Positions 35,134 through 46,690 of a DNA stretch of 64,000 nucleotides are shown piece by piece. Origin of the DNA: Neckera pumila. Its lineage: Eukaryota; Streptophyta; Bryopsida; Hypnales; Neckeraceae. Each line of letters opens with the position of its first letter. The first letter of the stretch is position 1. A program made the position numbers and the translations under genes. Under the pieces are notes generated by a model that saw only the letters and a list, made by a program, of their open reading frames with translations, was not told where the DNA came from and ran no database searches. The stretch lies in the NCBI GenBank assembly GCA_963969595.1, contig OZ018408.1:496001-560000 (forward strand), in the 5' to 3' direction.

Positions 35134-38100
35134 GTAAAGGTTCTGATAGTGACTGTGGGGCTGCATGCCTAATTTTGACAAGTAGATGTGTAGGTATATT
35201 TTTAGTTTTGAAAGAGTTAAGACTCAAGTTGATTCCGGATTTTTAGGATCTAAGATCCACTTTTAGTGGGAGCTTTTTGACTGTAACTTAAGTTACCTAA
35301 ATTAGACATGAAGTTAGGAATGAAACATGTCATTCCATTAGCTGTATTTAGCCTTATGCGCTTTTTGAGTTTGAGGTGTAGTTTAGTATTTAAAGGCGGA
35401 TTTTAGGTTTGATCCGGGTAGCATTTTCCATACTTTGTATTCCCAATCTTCTGCAAATGCCATTGGAGTTTTCCAATTTACAATTGTGAGCTGTACCTTT
35501 TAGCACTTGTTCGTGTTATCGTGAAAGCAGTGAAATTGTGCAGATTTAGGTAAGGAGAAAGTGAAACTCGGATACAGAAAGTATCCGGTCCCTGGAGAGA
35601 TTGCGTGTTAGACAGGATACAATAGGATTTCCTTGCGAGGATTAGAGCTGGCTTTCGTCAAGAAGCTGCTTTTGTTAAGAAGTATTATAGCTCTCCCATT
35701 TCTTCCTGACGCCCCTTCTCTACCTAGGCCGTGGATTATCCTGTAGTCTGTCATTGTAGTAATTGTTAGGAGAATCCAGACTTTCTTGCGTGACCTGCTA
35801 GCCTGCTTAGTCCATCCAGTCTAGTTGTGAGGACGGTCTCTTTCTCGTTGTTCTTGTCAAAGTTTTCTTTTCAAGTTTATATCGTGGATCTCCTGACACG
35901 TTAAAACTCGGAGGATAGGAGTAAAACTTCCTTCCTGAAGCCCAAAGTTGCAGATCCCTCTTGGTCCAGAGGTTAAACTTAAATTTATTACATATAGTTA
36001 CATACTCTAGACCGGATATATAATCGGGAAAGGAGTTTCCGGTTCCGGATTACTGGAGCTGGATCCGGTCTAGACTAGTACTTGGGGTTTGTTTTGGGAT
36101 ACCAATTCACTACATTCCGGCCACTTAGTAGAATTACACCGAGATCTCTGCGGAACGATACACGAGTCACTTTAGGATCCATTAAGGCCTTAGAGAAGGA
36201 TTTTGTACTTTCTGTGCAACAACACCAAACTCTGACATCTCTACAGTGTCCTACCTCTACTTCTATTTCGATAATGTTTTACTTCTACTTTGCTAATTTC
36301 CTACTTCTACTTTCTACTTCTACCTTAATTTGTCCTCTAATTATCCTATCCTTCCTACCCTATGTCTACCTCTAAATGCATCATTTGCTCTCCTTTTTTT
36401 CCTAATCTATCTACTTTGGTAACTTTTAATTTTAAATTTTCCGAAGAAAAAACAAAACTTCCGTGGAGGTGGCCATTAGGCAGCTTTGTGGGCTGGCCTT
36501 TTACGGCGAGGCCCAGGCGCGCTAGCCGGGCTCCCTACAAAGCAAATTAAAATTGGACTTAGGGATAATTCACTCTTGGCCCACATGGAGATTTTGGAGG
36601 CTAAACCTTGAATTAGTTCCAAGAGGTTTTGGAAACTAAACCTTGTACGTAACTTCCAGAGGAGGTGGGGGGGGGGGGGGGGAGGGGGGTTAAAGCTCCA
36701 TCGTTGAATTGGATTTAACACCAACTCTAAGACTTTAGAAAATGAGGTAAGTTCAAAGTTTCACCGTCCAACCAATTTTTAACATTTCTTCTAAGACTTA
36801 GGAACCACGGAAGGTCAAAGCTTTGTTGTCCCGGAGGGTGGACTACATGGTCGAGGGCAACTTAAGAGAGGAACATCATCTAGACTTAAAGAGGTATTAC
36901 TAAGGGGTTCAAAGCTCCATCGTCCTAGAGGGAGGGCCACATAAGGAAAAACAACTTTAAAGAAGGAAATCCTAGTTGTTTGAAAATATCCACACGGGGG
37001 GTCAAAGCTTTGTCGTCCCGGGGAAGGAGACACATAAGGAGAGGCAACTTTAAAGAGGGAAATCCTAGTTATTAAAAAATATCCAGACAGGGGGGTCAAA
37101 GCTCTACCGTTCTAGAGAAGAAGACACACACAAAAAATACCCTCAAAAAGTCCTCGACTCAGGGGGAACAAGACTCAGAGGTTAGTACGAGATACTTGGG
37201 TTAGCAAATAAACAAATGAAAGCACTAAAGGCCCCTCAAGGCAGCAAAGCCAAGGCACGGAAGGAAGTAGTTTTAGGATTAGTACAAACTCATGAACTTC
37301 CAAACCAAGGTTAGTACCCCAACCAAACCGCTCCACTTCACAAGTTAGTGACTAAAACAACTCAAACTAAGCCAAATGACACTCAAAACACCACAGGAGC
37401 TTGTAAATACAAAGAAAGAAGGACCCTTAAGACCTTCAAAAGCTAAAAATTAAGCAACAATAGAGCACAAAGTGCTCAAAAACACCGTGGAAGTGCCCTT
37501 TGATTAAAATGAAAAAAAATCCAACATAAGTTGGACCCACAAACCCAAGACAAGAATAGAGGTGGTGTGAGAGGAAAATAGGCCCCCTTTTATAGATTTC
37601 TCAAGGAGCCTACCTACCTCAAGTTACCTTGGTAACCTTATCAACTTAGATTTTCATCTTTATCTCTAAGATTTTCACGGCACTTGGATTTTACGCTGGT
37701 TTGAAGTTCCAATAACGCTTATTTCAACATTTAAAACCTCTCCTAGGTTAGCGCTAACTGAGGCCAATAAAAAAGTAAAAATCTAGATTTTGGAGTTGGC
37801 CTTTTCTGACTAAAGTAACTAACTAGGGTTGTCAGGAATGTCTAAAGGAGTAAGAAAAGACCCCTTGTTGACTTAATTTCGACTTCGTACGCTCTCGGGA
37901 CGCTGGTTAACTTCACGCAAATCTTGCCAAGTGATTAATTTGGAGGAACATTGCTGATTGGATCACCTCCTGCTATTGGAACCCCATAAAACTTGTCGGA
38001 ATGCATTATTAACATAAAAGAGACTAGTCTAATTTTTTGTGAGATTTTACCGCAACCTAGGAAATTTTCATAAATTTTCTGTTGTCAGTTTAAGCAGTTG

Positions 38101-38790
38101 ACCGTCCGGATGGAGTATAACAAGTATTTTCTTAAGTTGAAAAATTCCAAAACTTCTCGGAAACCCTCTCATGGAGTTTTCTAAGAGATATCCAAGTTTA
38201 TAATTTTACACCCCGCACATGCTGGTCTGGATGGAAATTCTATTTTTTTTAAAGTAATAAGCAGTTAGGAAATCTTCTACATGCGAGGGAATCTTGGCAA
38301 ATAGAATCTGCTTTTGACCTCTTGGCATGTTTCCAAACCAAGAGCACAATTTGGAGGCCGCAGATTTCTCCGCTGGCCCATCTTGAGAAAGTAATCCTGT
38401 AGGCTAATATTTGGGATTTCTACTATTTCAACAGTAGAATGGGGAAACTGAAACCTCTCCAAGGGAATCTATTCTAGAACTCATCTAGACCTCCCTCAGA
38501 CCACTTTTAGCTAGGTGGAGTCACATGCACGGCATTTTAGGCTATTTCGGATAAATCCCTCAAACCTTTGAATTCTTGCTACTTTCTGGATTCTAATTTA
38601 TTTACAAGCGGGAGTTAGGGATCTATTAGGGAAAAAATCATATTACTGACCAAAGGCTACATAAGTATGTAACAATTTTAGTTTGGTCTTTTACTCTTTT
38701 TTGGTCTTTTTGTATATTTTTACGACTTAAATTGCACAATAATAAAATTAAAAAAAATATAAGTTCCAAGTGACAAATTCGGAGCTCACA
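35134..38790. other. 3' non-coding part of the 8-kb insertion
   Basis: The first kilobase resembles the 3' flank of the L2 ORF (for example TGACCTGCT followed by GTTGTGAGGA, and GGAACGATAC near 36152). Beyond 36240 it is unrelated to the other copies and contains the TCAAAGCT array (36691-37130) and a G run. No gene is seen. Confidence 0.45.
36666..37130. repeat. G tract followed by a TCAAAGCT array
   Basis: A run of G of about 17 bases, followed by more G after one A, ends near 36690. The phrase TCAAAGCTTTGTCGTCC and variants then recur at about 36691, 36752, 36814, 36908, 37001 and 37095: spacings of 61-62 bp, then 93-94 bp. The last three units share CAACTTTAAAGA and GGAAATCCTAGTT. It is a diverged tandem array. 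Confidence 0.75.
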
Positions 38791-38795
38791 ATAGG

Positions 38796-40153
38796 CAATT
38801 GCAATTTTATGCTATAGTTGGTAAGCACATGATGCACAATCCATGTGGTTTGGATAATCCCAATTGTCCATGCATGGAGGATGGAAAATGCTCCAAGCAT
38901 TATCCAATGCAATCTCGAGAAACTGCCGAGATGGATGGTGATGGTGATGGTCATGTTTTGTATTGTCATCAAGATGATAGTCACTATGTTGAAAAATGTA
39001 CGCAAAGTCAAATTGTCCATTTGGACAATCAATGGGTTGTGCCATACAATCCATATTTAATAGGCCATTTTAATTGTCATATTAATGTGGAGATTTGCAG
39101 TTCAATAAAAATTGTGAAATACCTTCATAAATATATTTTTAAGGGGCCAAATCGCGGCGTTATAGAAATAGATGAGGTTATCAATGAGATTAAGGAATTT
39201 TTAGAGGGACATTATGTCACCGCACAAGAAGCATGTTGGAGGCTCTTTGGTTTTGAAACCAACAATAAGAGTTTTAGTATTTGTTGTTTGCCTATTTATC
39301 TTCCTAGTCAACAATACGTTACCTTCTAAGAAGGAACATCTCCGCAATCAGTGATTGATCAAAACACTAAAACCAAACTTACAAAGTTTTTTTATTTCAA
39401 TCACCGCATTTGTGCCTTGATTACTTTTGGCAATCAAAGCAATCATATACTTCTTTGATACATGGATCTTCCATTACACTTTAAGTGGAATGAGAAGAAA
39501 AATTTGTAGGAAAGAAGACAACGCAAGAAAAAGAAATTCGGTAGAGTAAACATGGTTTCTATAGGTACCAAATTAATTTATTTGCGTTTGTTGCTGACTC
39601 ATGCTGAGGCACCAACTTTGTTCAATGATCTATTTTGTTTTCAAAATATGGTACATCCGACGTACAAAGCCGCTCGCATGGCAAGAGGACTTTTACAAGA
39701 TGATGGTAAATGGGACAATTGTCTCCAGGAGGCAACCATCATTGCATTGCTTAGACAAATTTGACAATTGTTTGCAACATTTCTTGTGTTTGGACAACCA
39801 TTGGATTCTCTTGGTTTGTTGAGGAGACATATTGATGCTATGTTTGATGACTAGCATAATGACCAAAATTGCTATAACAAAGCAATTTTGTCCATTAATG
39901 ACATTTGTCATTTAATGCTAAATGCATTAAAGATTCTTTTGACATTCAAGATTTGAATGAATCTGGTTATCCAAATGTTATTGATGTTGTTGATGATGCT
40001 AATGACAACAATAACTTAGATATTGTATACATTAACTTTATAGTAGAGGACGTGGACAAATTAAATGAAAAAACAACACATTGTTTTCAATGCAGTTACT
40101 AACGCCATTTTAGAACCTCATCCTCCGTACAAGTCATTTTTTTTGGACGGCCC
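38796..40153 (+). pseudogene. Helitron Rep-helicase, continuation to the helicase start
   Basis: Picks up in frame where 30715 left off. Family blocks include KHMMHNPCG, CMEDGKCSKHYP, DNQWVVPYNPYL, HINVEICSSIKIVKYLHKYIFKG and ACWRLFGF (38799-39329), then IYLRLLL, ARGLLQDDGKWDNCLQEA (39590-39740) and a PLDSLGLLRRHIDAMFDD block. The helicase domain begins with FFLDGPG near 40135-40153 and breaks inside the ATP-binding (Walker A) motif, where a minus-strand L copy starts. In-frame stops are scattered through it. The rest of the helicase was not found in the window. Confidence 0.8.
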
Positions 40154-43100
40154 TGGAGTACTATCGCAGCATAGGGCAAGCAATTTCCCAGTTATACTAC
40201 CAAAAACCACTTTCAAGTATAACAAAGTGACTCTAAAAATCGAACCCGCGAGATTCTATGAAGTAGATAGCCTTATTTAGTCTCTAAACTAAGTCAATAC
40301 CTATATTTCCTCTTCCGGTTCAAACACAACAACCGGAAATACAACAACACCAAAAACTACAATCAGACCCCTTTCCCCTTCTCCGATCCGGTCTACTTTC
40401 CGATCCGGTCTGATCAACTCACATCCGCTTTTACTACCATCCGGTTTAGTTTTACCTTTGTTTCACCATCAGAGGATTCGCCCCTTTCTTTTGAGAGTGG
40501 CAGGCCCGCCGCTCCTTCCGTGAATTATAGTGGCTGAAGACCCACTTCTTCCTTCTCCAATTCTCTACACTAATCCGGACCCGGTTTGATCCTTCACAGC
40601 AATCCAGAAAACTCTCTGGATCACCGGTCATACAAGGACCCCCCGTACAATCCTCCCATACTACAACGACCTTAGCGCCACGTTCCGGCTGTACGAAGCC
40701 AGGCGGCTGCAAGTGAACCCGTCCGTTCCAACATCCACTAAAGTTCTTCCGTTTGCCCACTAAGGCAGCAAGATCTCTCAGGAGATCGGACACTCAACCG
40801 GATTTCCCACCCAGGAGTTCTAGCACAACTAAGGAATCCCTCCCTATCCGCCTAGCCTAACAACGGCTGTCTCACTCGGAATTCTAAACCTTAGAGTTAC
40901 TGAGGAACTGGAATCCACTCCCAACACTTTCGCAACCCACTCACCTGCACATAAAATAAAAAACAAGGACGCCAAAGGGAGAAATCACACCCGCACTAGC
41001 ATGCGCCTTCCTAACTCCTCACCACACAACCCTGCCACACACAGGAGAGACACGCAACAAGAGGCCAAGAGAAGACGTATGCAAAAATGAGGTGAAAAAG
41101 CTCCCAACTTCCAAGCAGGGGCTGACTTATATACAACTTGATTACAAAGCAAAAAGGCCCTCGGAGATCCGCGCTGGACATTCGGGTCCGATCCTAACCG
41201 GCCAGACCGGATGGACATCCGATCTGGTCCTAATTATCTTACAAAAATTTACATTCCTAACTAACTTCCTACCTACCTACTCTCCAACTCCCCCGCCCAG
41301 TGTAGGACTTCTAGGTTCCTCGGGCAGTTGGTTGAAGACGTCAGCCAGGTTCCGGCTCCGCTCCTCGGCAGCTAGATCCAGAAGATCTGATCCGGGCGAT
41401 GAATCTAACTAAATCGGTTGCCCAGGCCCAGGTCTTTGGTTGCTCTTCCTTGACTCGGGTGTCTGATCCTTGCACTCCCTCGGATTCAATCCTCCTGCTG
41501 CAAACGAATCCGATAGCGAAATATCCGAGAGGTGGATTTCCCGAGAGTACATGGATCCGTTCAGCTTTTGACTGCTGACATCCATCCGGTTGGCCGCCTC
41601 TCGCGTTACCACTAAGGATGCTTCCACCTAATCGGTGAAGTCGGTCAGGATCTAAACTATCCGGGAATCGGATACCTTCTTCTCCTCATGCACCCCTTTG
41701 TCAAATAGTGCCGCCTTGACTGCGGTGGATCCGGACTCTCTGAGAGTGTCCTTCATCGACTTAGCCACCTTCCGGGTTGCCTCCGCCATCTCCTGGACTG
41801 CTACCTTGTCTTCCCTGAGGGTTATCATGTTAGCCCTCAGAGCGTCAACTTCCTCCTGAAGCTGACGGATCTGTGCCTCTTACTTCCGGCTCTCATCCGG
41901 ATCGGCTAGGTATTGGCCCACCTTACCCGGCAATTCAGTATCGGTCGGTGCACCCACCATCTCTCCGATAGTGGTGAGAGCTCTCCGCTTGACCTCCCAG
42001 TCCGCTCGTATCCCACACAAGATAACCGTCAACTAGTTGAACGAGTCAGCCAGGTCCTCAAGATCCGGCATCTCCACCTCTGGTCCCTGTTCTGGTGTGG
42101 ACCGGGGGTTCGAGGGGGTTCCTCTTTTGCGAGGGGGTGTCGTCTTCTGTCGCTTCTTCAGCCGGGACGGCACCTCCTCTTCCTCCTCTTTTGTCTTGGG
42201 TTCGGATCCAGTTTGCTCTTCCATTTTGTCGTCCAAACCCGACTCTTCAGGATAGACTCCTGAAGGCTCTATGTCTTCTCCTTCGTCTGCGTGAGGAGTT
42301 GGTTTCGCTGGTAGAGGTGGAAAAGGTAGGGACTCAAAGGAGTGGCCCTACTCTTTCCGATCCTCGTCACCAACTGGGACACCAGATCGGAAAAGATCCG
42401 GGCCTAGTTCACTTTCCGTTCCTCGCTCAGGGAACCAAAAATTGTGTTGCCGATGGTCATCGTCACCCTCATCGGCTTCTCCGGGTGGACGATCGGAACC
42501 AGGAACTGAGGAGATTACGATGCCGGTCGCTCTTACAGTCCGCAACCGCGTACCCGTCCTTGTTGCTCGGCTCTCCATGAAACTTATCATGGATGAACTC
42601 GTCCTTCCGTCCAGCCATACTGGAACCTCCCATCTGGAAGTTGTAAACTTCCCTCCACCTTTCTTCTTCCCATTCGGTTGGGCAGCCCCGGAGAGTATTG
42701 TTGAACTCGTTCGACACCTTACACCTAATCTCTCTGACCATCCGCTCTTCCCGAAACCCCCAGGGTTTATCCATCAACACGAGGCATCCCATGGCGTTGA
42801 GGTCCTCCATGAGCTCAGTCCGGGCCGATTCCTCCGTAGGAATGACTGGAACTATCTTCCAGAGCTTGACGTTGGAGGAAGAACTAGGCGTGCCCAGTCT
42901 GGTCTTACGCAGCTGAGGCATGGATACTAAATGACCGCTAGACCCTTACAGATTGCTACCTCATTTTCTCCTAGCCGCACGTCCCGTTCCTCACTCCCTC
43001 TCGTCCGATCTCAACCGGAAAGCACCACCAAAACCTGCAACCCACACGTTCTTTACTCTTTCTACACTCTCGAACATGCCCAGCCGGAAGCACACACACA

Positions 43101-43450
43101 TACAACGGCTCTGGCGCAGACGGAGGCGTAAAAGCATTCAAGGTCAGCTCCAGAGCTCGAGGGGAGTAAAGGAGTGAAAATGAGGACGACCAGCCTTTAT
43201 ATAGTCCCAGGACCCCTGGCAGGTCATCATGACCCTTATCCGGTCCGGTCCTCTATCAATCCGGTCCAACCCTAATCGGATCTGAGATGAGATCCAGATG
43301 TGATTCCGCTCCTGAATACTAAAATTTTGACCGGATCAGATACAATTTTCTCCTTACTGGATTAGCGTTGCCTATCCCCAATTTCCTTCTGCCCCTCTAA
43401 CCGGATACAGATCCTAATTACTTGTTTCCGTTCCATTATTTAGACAATCA
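40154..43450 (-). mobile_element. L4: minus-strand L-type unit interrupting the helicase
   Basis: The unit carries an L-family ORF with 5' and 3' flanks of the same lengths as in L2 (about 530 bp before the start, about 1.1 kb from the stop to a CGATA-type motif near 40165). On the plus strand it starts TGGAGTACTATCGC directly after the interrupted Walker A codons and ends GACAATCA near 43450. I see no convincing target duplication, and the terminal 60 bp expected from L1/L2 seem to be missing on the left, so the limits are provisional. It is rich in CCGGAT words like L2. Confidence 0.5.
41277..42921 (-). pseudogene. L-family ORF, copy 4, broken
   Basis: The ATG at 42921 opens the family front (EDLNAMGC, DKPWGFREE, EVYNFQMGG, KDGYAVADC, RHRNLL) to 42469. 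A frame change near 42510 moves reading to a frame with MTIGNTIFG and a V-N-stop where the other copies have V-W. Later parts include a 42033-42236 block with a Glu run and basic KKRQK, and a 41409-41627 block; the stop of that block (TAG at 41409) is followed by open frame to a TAG at 41277. The C-terminus lacks the Lys-rich end of copies 1-3. Function unknown. Confidence 0.55.
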
Positions 43451-44340
43451 GAAGAAAACCAAAAATTCTGGTTGCGACATGCCTTCTTCACCTTCCTGAA
43501 ATTTTTCTGCCCCTGGGCTGTCGCTCCCTGAGTCCTCTTCAAATTCGTCTGGTTTTTTGGAGTCCCTTGGGGTAACTTCTATATCTTCCACAGGCATAAT
43601 TTTTTGACCACCCCGCCTCCGTTTGGGTGAAGGCTTTTCCACCTCAACTTCAGCGTTGACACTTCTTCTATGCTTTGGAGAGTGAAATCTCTTTCTAGCT
43701 CCCCTATCAACAGTCTTCCCCTTGCTGCTACGGTAATTGCTGGCTCTGCCAGTCGCAGCCTCTGCCCCCGGACCTTGTACTGATGTCTTGGCCAGACCCT
43801 CTACTAATGTCTTGGCATTGCCAAAATTCTTCTGCAAATTCTCTACAGATCTTGGTGTGAAAACCTGCTCTTCCATGCCTTCAGGATCTGCCTTGTTTTT
43901 GAGAAGTTTCTTGCGCTTGGGAGAGCTCTGTCCTCCTACTTCCAGGCCGTCGTCCTTCTCCTCTTCTTGTACTCGCTTGCTGGTATGAGTGAGTACCTTC
44001 AGCCTGGGGTCCATTGGCAGCTCCAATTGCCGTAAAAAATCTTAGAAACTTCCAATTGAAGGACTTTGTGCGTGAGAATGTATTGGCCAGTTGCCGTTTG
44101 TTAACAATGACCTCACGATGCGACCTACATTTGCATTTAGAGGGAAAACAACTGAGCACAGCATTTATGCACTACTCATATGAAACACACACGCACTTCT
44201 ATGAACATGGTGAACAACAAACAACTCTAAGTAAAGAGCATGAACTCCTCAAGACACACCCTAAACTAACTTTGACGTCCTCCTAAACTATATGAATAAA
44301 TCTGTGCATTCGCCAATGCACTATAAATTAACAGAACTTG

Positions 44341-44630
44341 AAGTAGGGTACAGTGAGGGATTGTAATTGCTATGAATTAATGGAAGTTGAAGTACGGTAT
44401 AGTGAGGAATCCTAACTGCTATGAATTCATGGAGGTAGAAGTAGGGTTCAATGAGAAATCCTAACTATTATTGAATAAGGGAACTTGAAGTACTTTACAA
44501 TGAGGAATCCTAACTGCTATGAATGAACGGAATTTGAAGGAGGGTACGGTGAGGAATCCTAAGTGCTATGAATTCTCGGAGCTCGGAGGAGAGTACAGGG
44601 AGAAATCCCAACTGCTTTAGAACTGCGATG
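44341..44630. repeat. 49-bp minisatellite, about 6 copies
   Basis: Units start AAGTAGGGTACAGTGAGG or close variants at 44341, 44390, 44439, 44488, 44537 and 44586, an exact 49-bp period. Each contains AATCCTAACTGCTATGAAT with substitutions. Copies differ at up to about a quarter of sites. Confidence 0.9.
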
Positions 44631-44789
44631 TAATCTTATGACCTAATTCTGAATGTTAATGACCAAATCTAAACATCTGTATAGCACATGAACTGTACTG
44701 TAGTCCCTTACAACATAAGTGACCTTCTGGTCAATTACCTTGGGTCTTAGTGAACTTTCAGACAATGGCTTACATTCTATGCACCTCTA

Positions 44790-45022
44790 TGACACATGTG
44801 GCCATTGCACACACTAAAAACTCAAAATACACCCTACGGCTCCAGAAAGACTCCAAATTCTTCACAGACATTCACCCTTGCATACCATAAGCTCACCCGT
44901 ATGACCTCTACACACACTGAAAACTCAAAATACACCCTACGGCTCCAAAAAGACTCCAAATTCTTCACAAACATTCACCCTTGCATATCATAAGCTCACC
45001 CATATGACCTCTGCACACACTG
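44790..45022. repeat. 103-bp tandem repeat
   Basis: CACACACT recurs at 44808, 44911 and 45014, an exact 103-bp period. The first two units are nearly identical (AAAATACACCCTACGGCTCC followed by TTCACCCTTGCAT); the third diverges after the start. Confidence 0.9.
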
Positions 45023-46690
45023 CTTCCTCAAATACTTCCTACAGACTCAGAAATAATCACCCTAAATCCAAAAGCCATTCATTGCATACTCTAAGCCCTG
45101 CCAAACTAATCCCGCCCCTAAATCCTAAACCCTACAATTCAGATCCCAACTGTGAGGTCATTGTAATCGCAGAATCTTACCTTCAAACTGTGTGCCCATA
45201 TTTGCGGACTTGCAGAGGTCCCAAGACTGCACTGGAGGTTTGCTCTTCTGTCCCTTAGGCTTTGGGATCCCGGTCATAATCCACCAGTCCTCGTGGGGCT
45301 CTACACAGCAACCCTCATACATGCACTTCGATTCTCTTGAAAAATGAGTATATGCACACCAAGTATGGTAAGCATGGCGGCACGATGAGAGTCTAAAGTC
45401 CCACACAGGGTCGAATCCTTTGGTGCAAAACGGACAAGCACTGATTTCTATACCTACAACCGGTACATCAATTATCTCACAATGAGCATAGAAAAAAGAT
45501 AGAAGGGATGGGTGCAGGGTTGGGCGCTGATAGCTGGTCTTCATCCCCTTCAGTTGCTCATTGAGAGCAACTCTGTGCAATTTCCACAGAGTCTGCTTCT
45601 TCACTGCAGTGGTCCACACCAACTCTGCGTCCTGGCTTTGCAAAGTAGCCACCTCCTCATCCAAACTCCCTAATCCAAACGAATCCCGCAGGTGCCCAAT
45701 AAACCCTTGCTGGGACTCTACCTTCTTGACCACGCCCGCAAGATCTACAGACGCAACAGCAATCTCAACTGAACTACTTGGCTCAGCACTCTTTAGTGCC
45801 ACCAATTTCTCCTCACACCTCTCACGTTCTTTTTGCAAGGCAGTCAGCTTGGACGAAGAATTCTTGAGAAGTGTTTCGCCATACTGCACTTGCGAAGATA
45901 TCCTCACAAGATCAATCTTCACAGCGTCCTTTTCTGTACACAAGCAAGAAACAAGCACATCCAATGGGGGAGTTTCTCTTTCCAAAATGGACAAATACTC
46001 CTCCCATTACCCAATCGCCATAGCTCGCACGTCTACACCGGATCCCAACTCCACACCACTAGGGTGTCGACATTCGGAAGAGGCCAACACTCTCTGATCT
46101 AAACCGGCAGCAATGGTGCCCACATCGTCTTGGTCATCGGCGCTCACCTAAGGCACGTTCTTGTCGCCAATTTTGATGGCGTCCTTCTCCCGGTTTATCC
46201 TCCGCAGTTGATCGCAGCAAGTCCACTCCGCATGGACGCACCAATTGACAGATTTCTTGCCTTTCTTCTTCTTGTACGCAAGGCCCTTTGCTTCGGCAAG
46301 GTTGATCAACCTTGTATTTGGCACCTGAGTGCGCTGGTGAGTGATCATCCACAACCTTTCCACCCTCCTCATGAAGTCGGTATCCTCTGAGTACAAGTAA
46401 CTGTAGCTATTGTTGCCCACCTGTTGCCCAAACAGCTCATCCACTTCTGATTCCTCTAAGTGTACCCCGAATTTCAAGCGCTTCGGTGGTATCCCATGGT
46501 TGCTCAAACCATAAGCCTTTTCAAACGTTGATCGTGTGATTGGGTCTGCTCTATTCCAACAAAGAGAGGGCTGCTCCGCATACAATGGTTCGACCCACGA
46601 GAGAGAGGCAGCACCTTCTAGCTTCACCATTTTCTTCTTCACGAGACCAACCTCGCCACTCCCTAATCCTAACCCTTTTGAAATACTCAT

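Larger units (their letters stand above)
30721..38790 (+). mobile_element. 8.07-kb TG...CA insertion (contains L3) in the Helitron
   Basis: The Helitron coding frame stops at ATAGG (30716-30720) and restarts at ATAGG (38791-38795). The DNA between begins TGTAGGTGC and ends GAGCTCACA. Removing it with one duplication rejoins the Helitron frame exactly, which supports a single precise insertion. A copy of the L-family ORF (32968-35133) and the GCGGAACGATAC motif (about 36152) lie inside. About 1.7 kb to the left and 2.5 kb to the right of the L-like core are unrelated to L1 and L2. I see no matching LTR pair, so it may be a larger relative or a nested composite. Confidence 0.65.
44046..45177 (-). 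other. Putative intron with two minisatellites
   Basis: The interval between the proposed donor and acceptor is about 1.1 kb and contains no credible ORF. It holds the 49-bp and 103-bp tandem repeats listed separately. Confidence 0.45.
43448..46690 (-). pseudogene. Unknown Cys/His-domain protein gene, two exons, two premature stops
   Basis: An ATG at 46690 opens one frame that runs to about 45178 and is interrupted by TAG at 46148-46150 and TAA at 46007-46009; all three pieces share a frame. Exon 1 ends at a good donor (TTTGAAG then GTAAGA), and a TTTCTAAG acceptor near 44045 continues in matching phase to the stop at 43448. The protein has a coiled-coil part (KLTALQKERERCEEKLVAL), then a CPFC...C..HAYHTWC...C...C array resembling a RING-like zinc site, and a basic tail with PKRRR. 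I do not recognise the family. The sites fit intact splicing, so the stops may be recent. It could be a host gene or transposon cargo. Confidence 0.55.

Noticed and set aside
30721..38790. LTR pair at the ends of the 8-kb insertion
   Set aside because: The two end regions show no similarity I can see by eye, so LTRs are not annotated although TG/CA and a 5-bp duplication are present.
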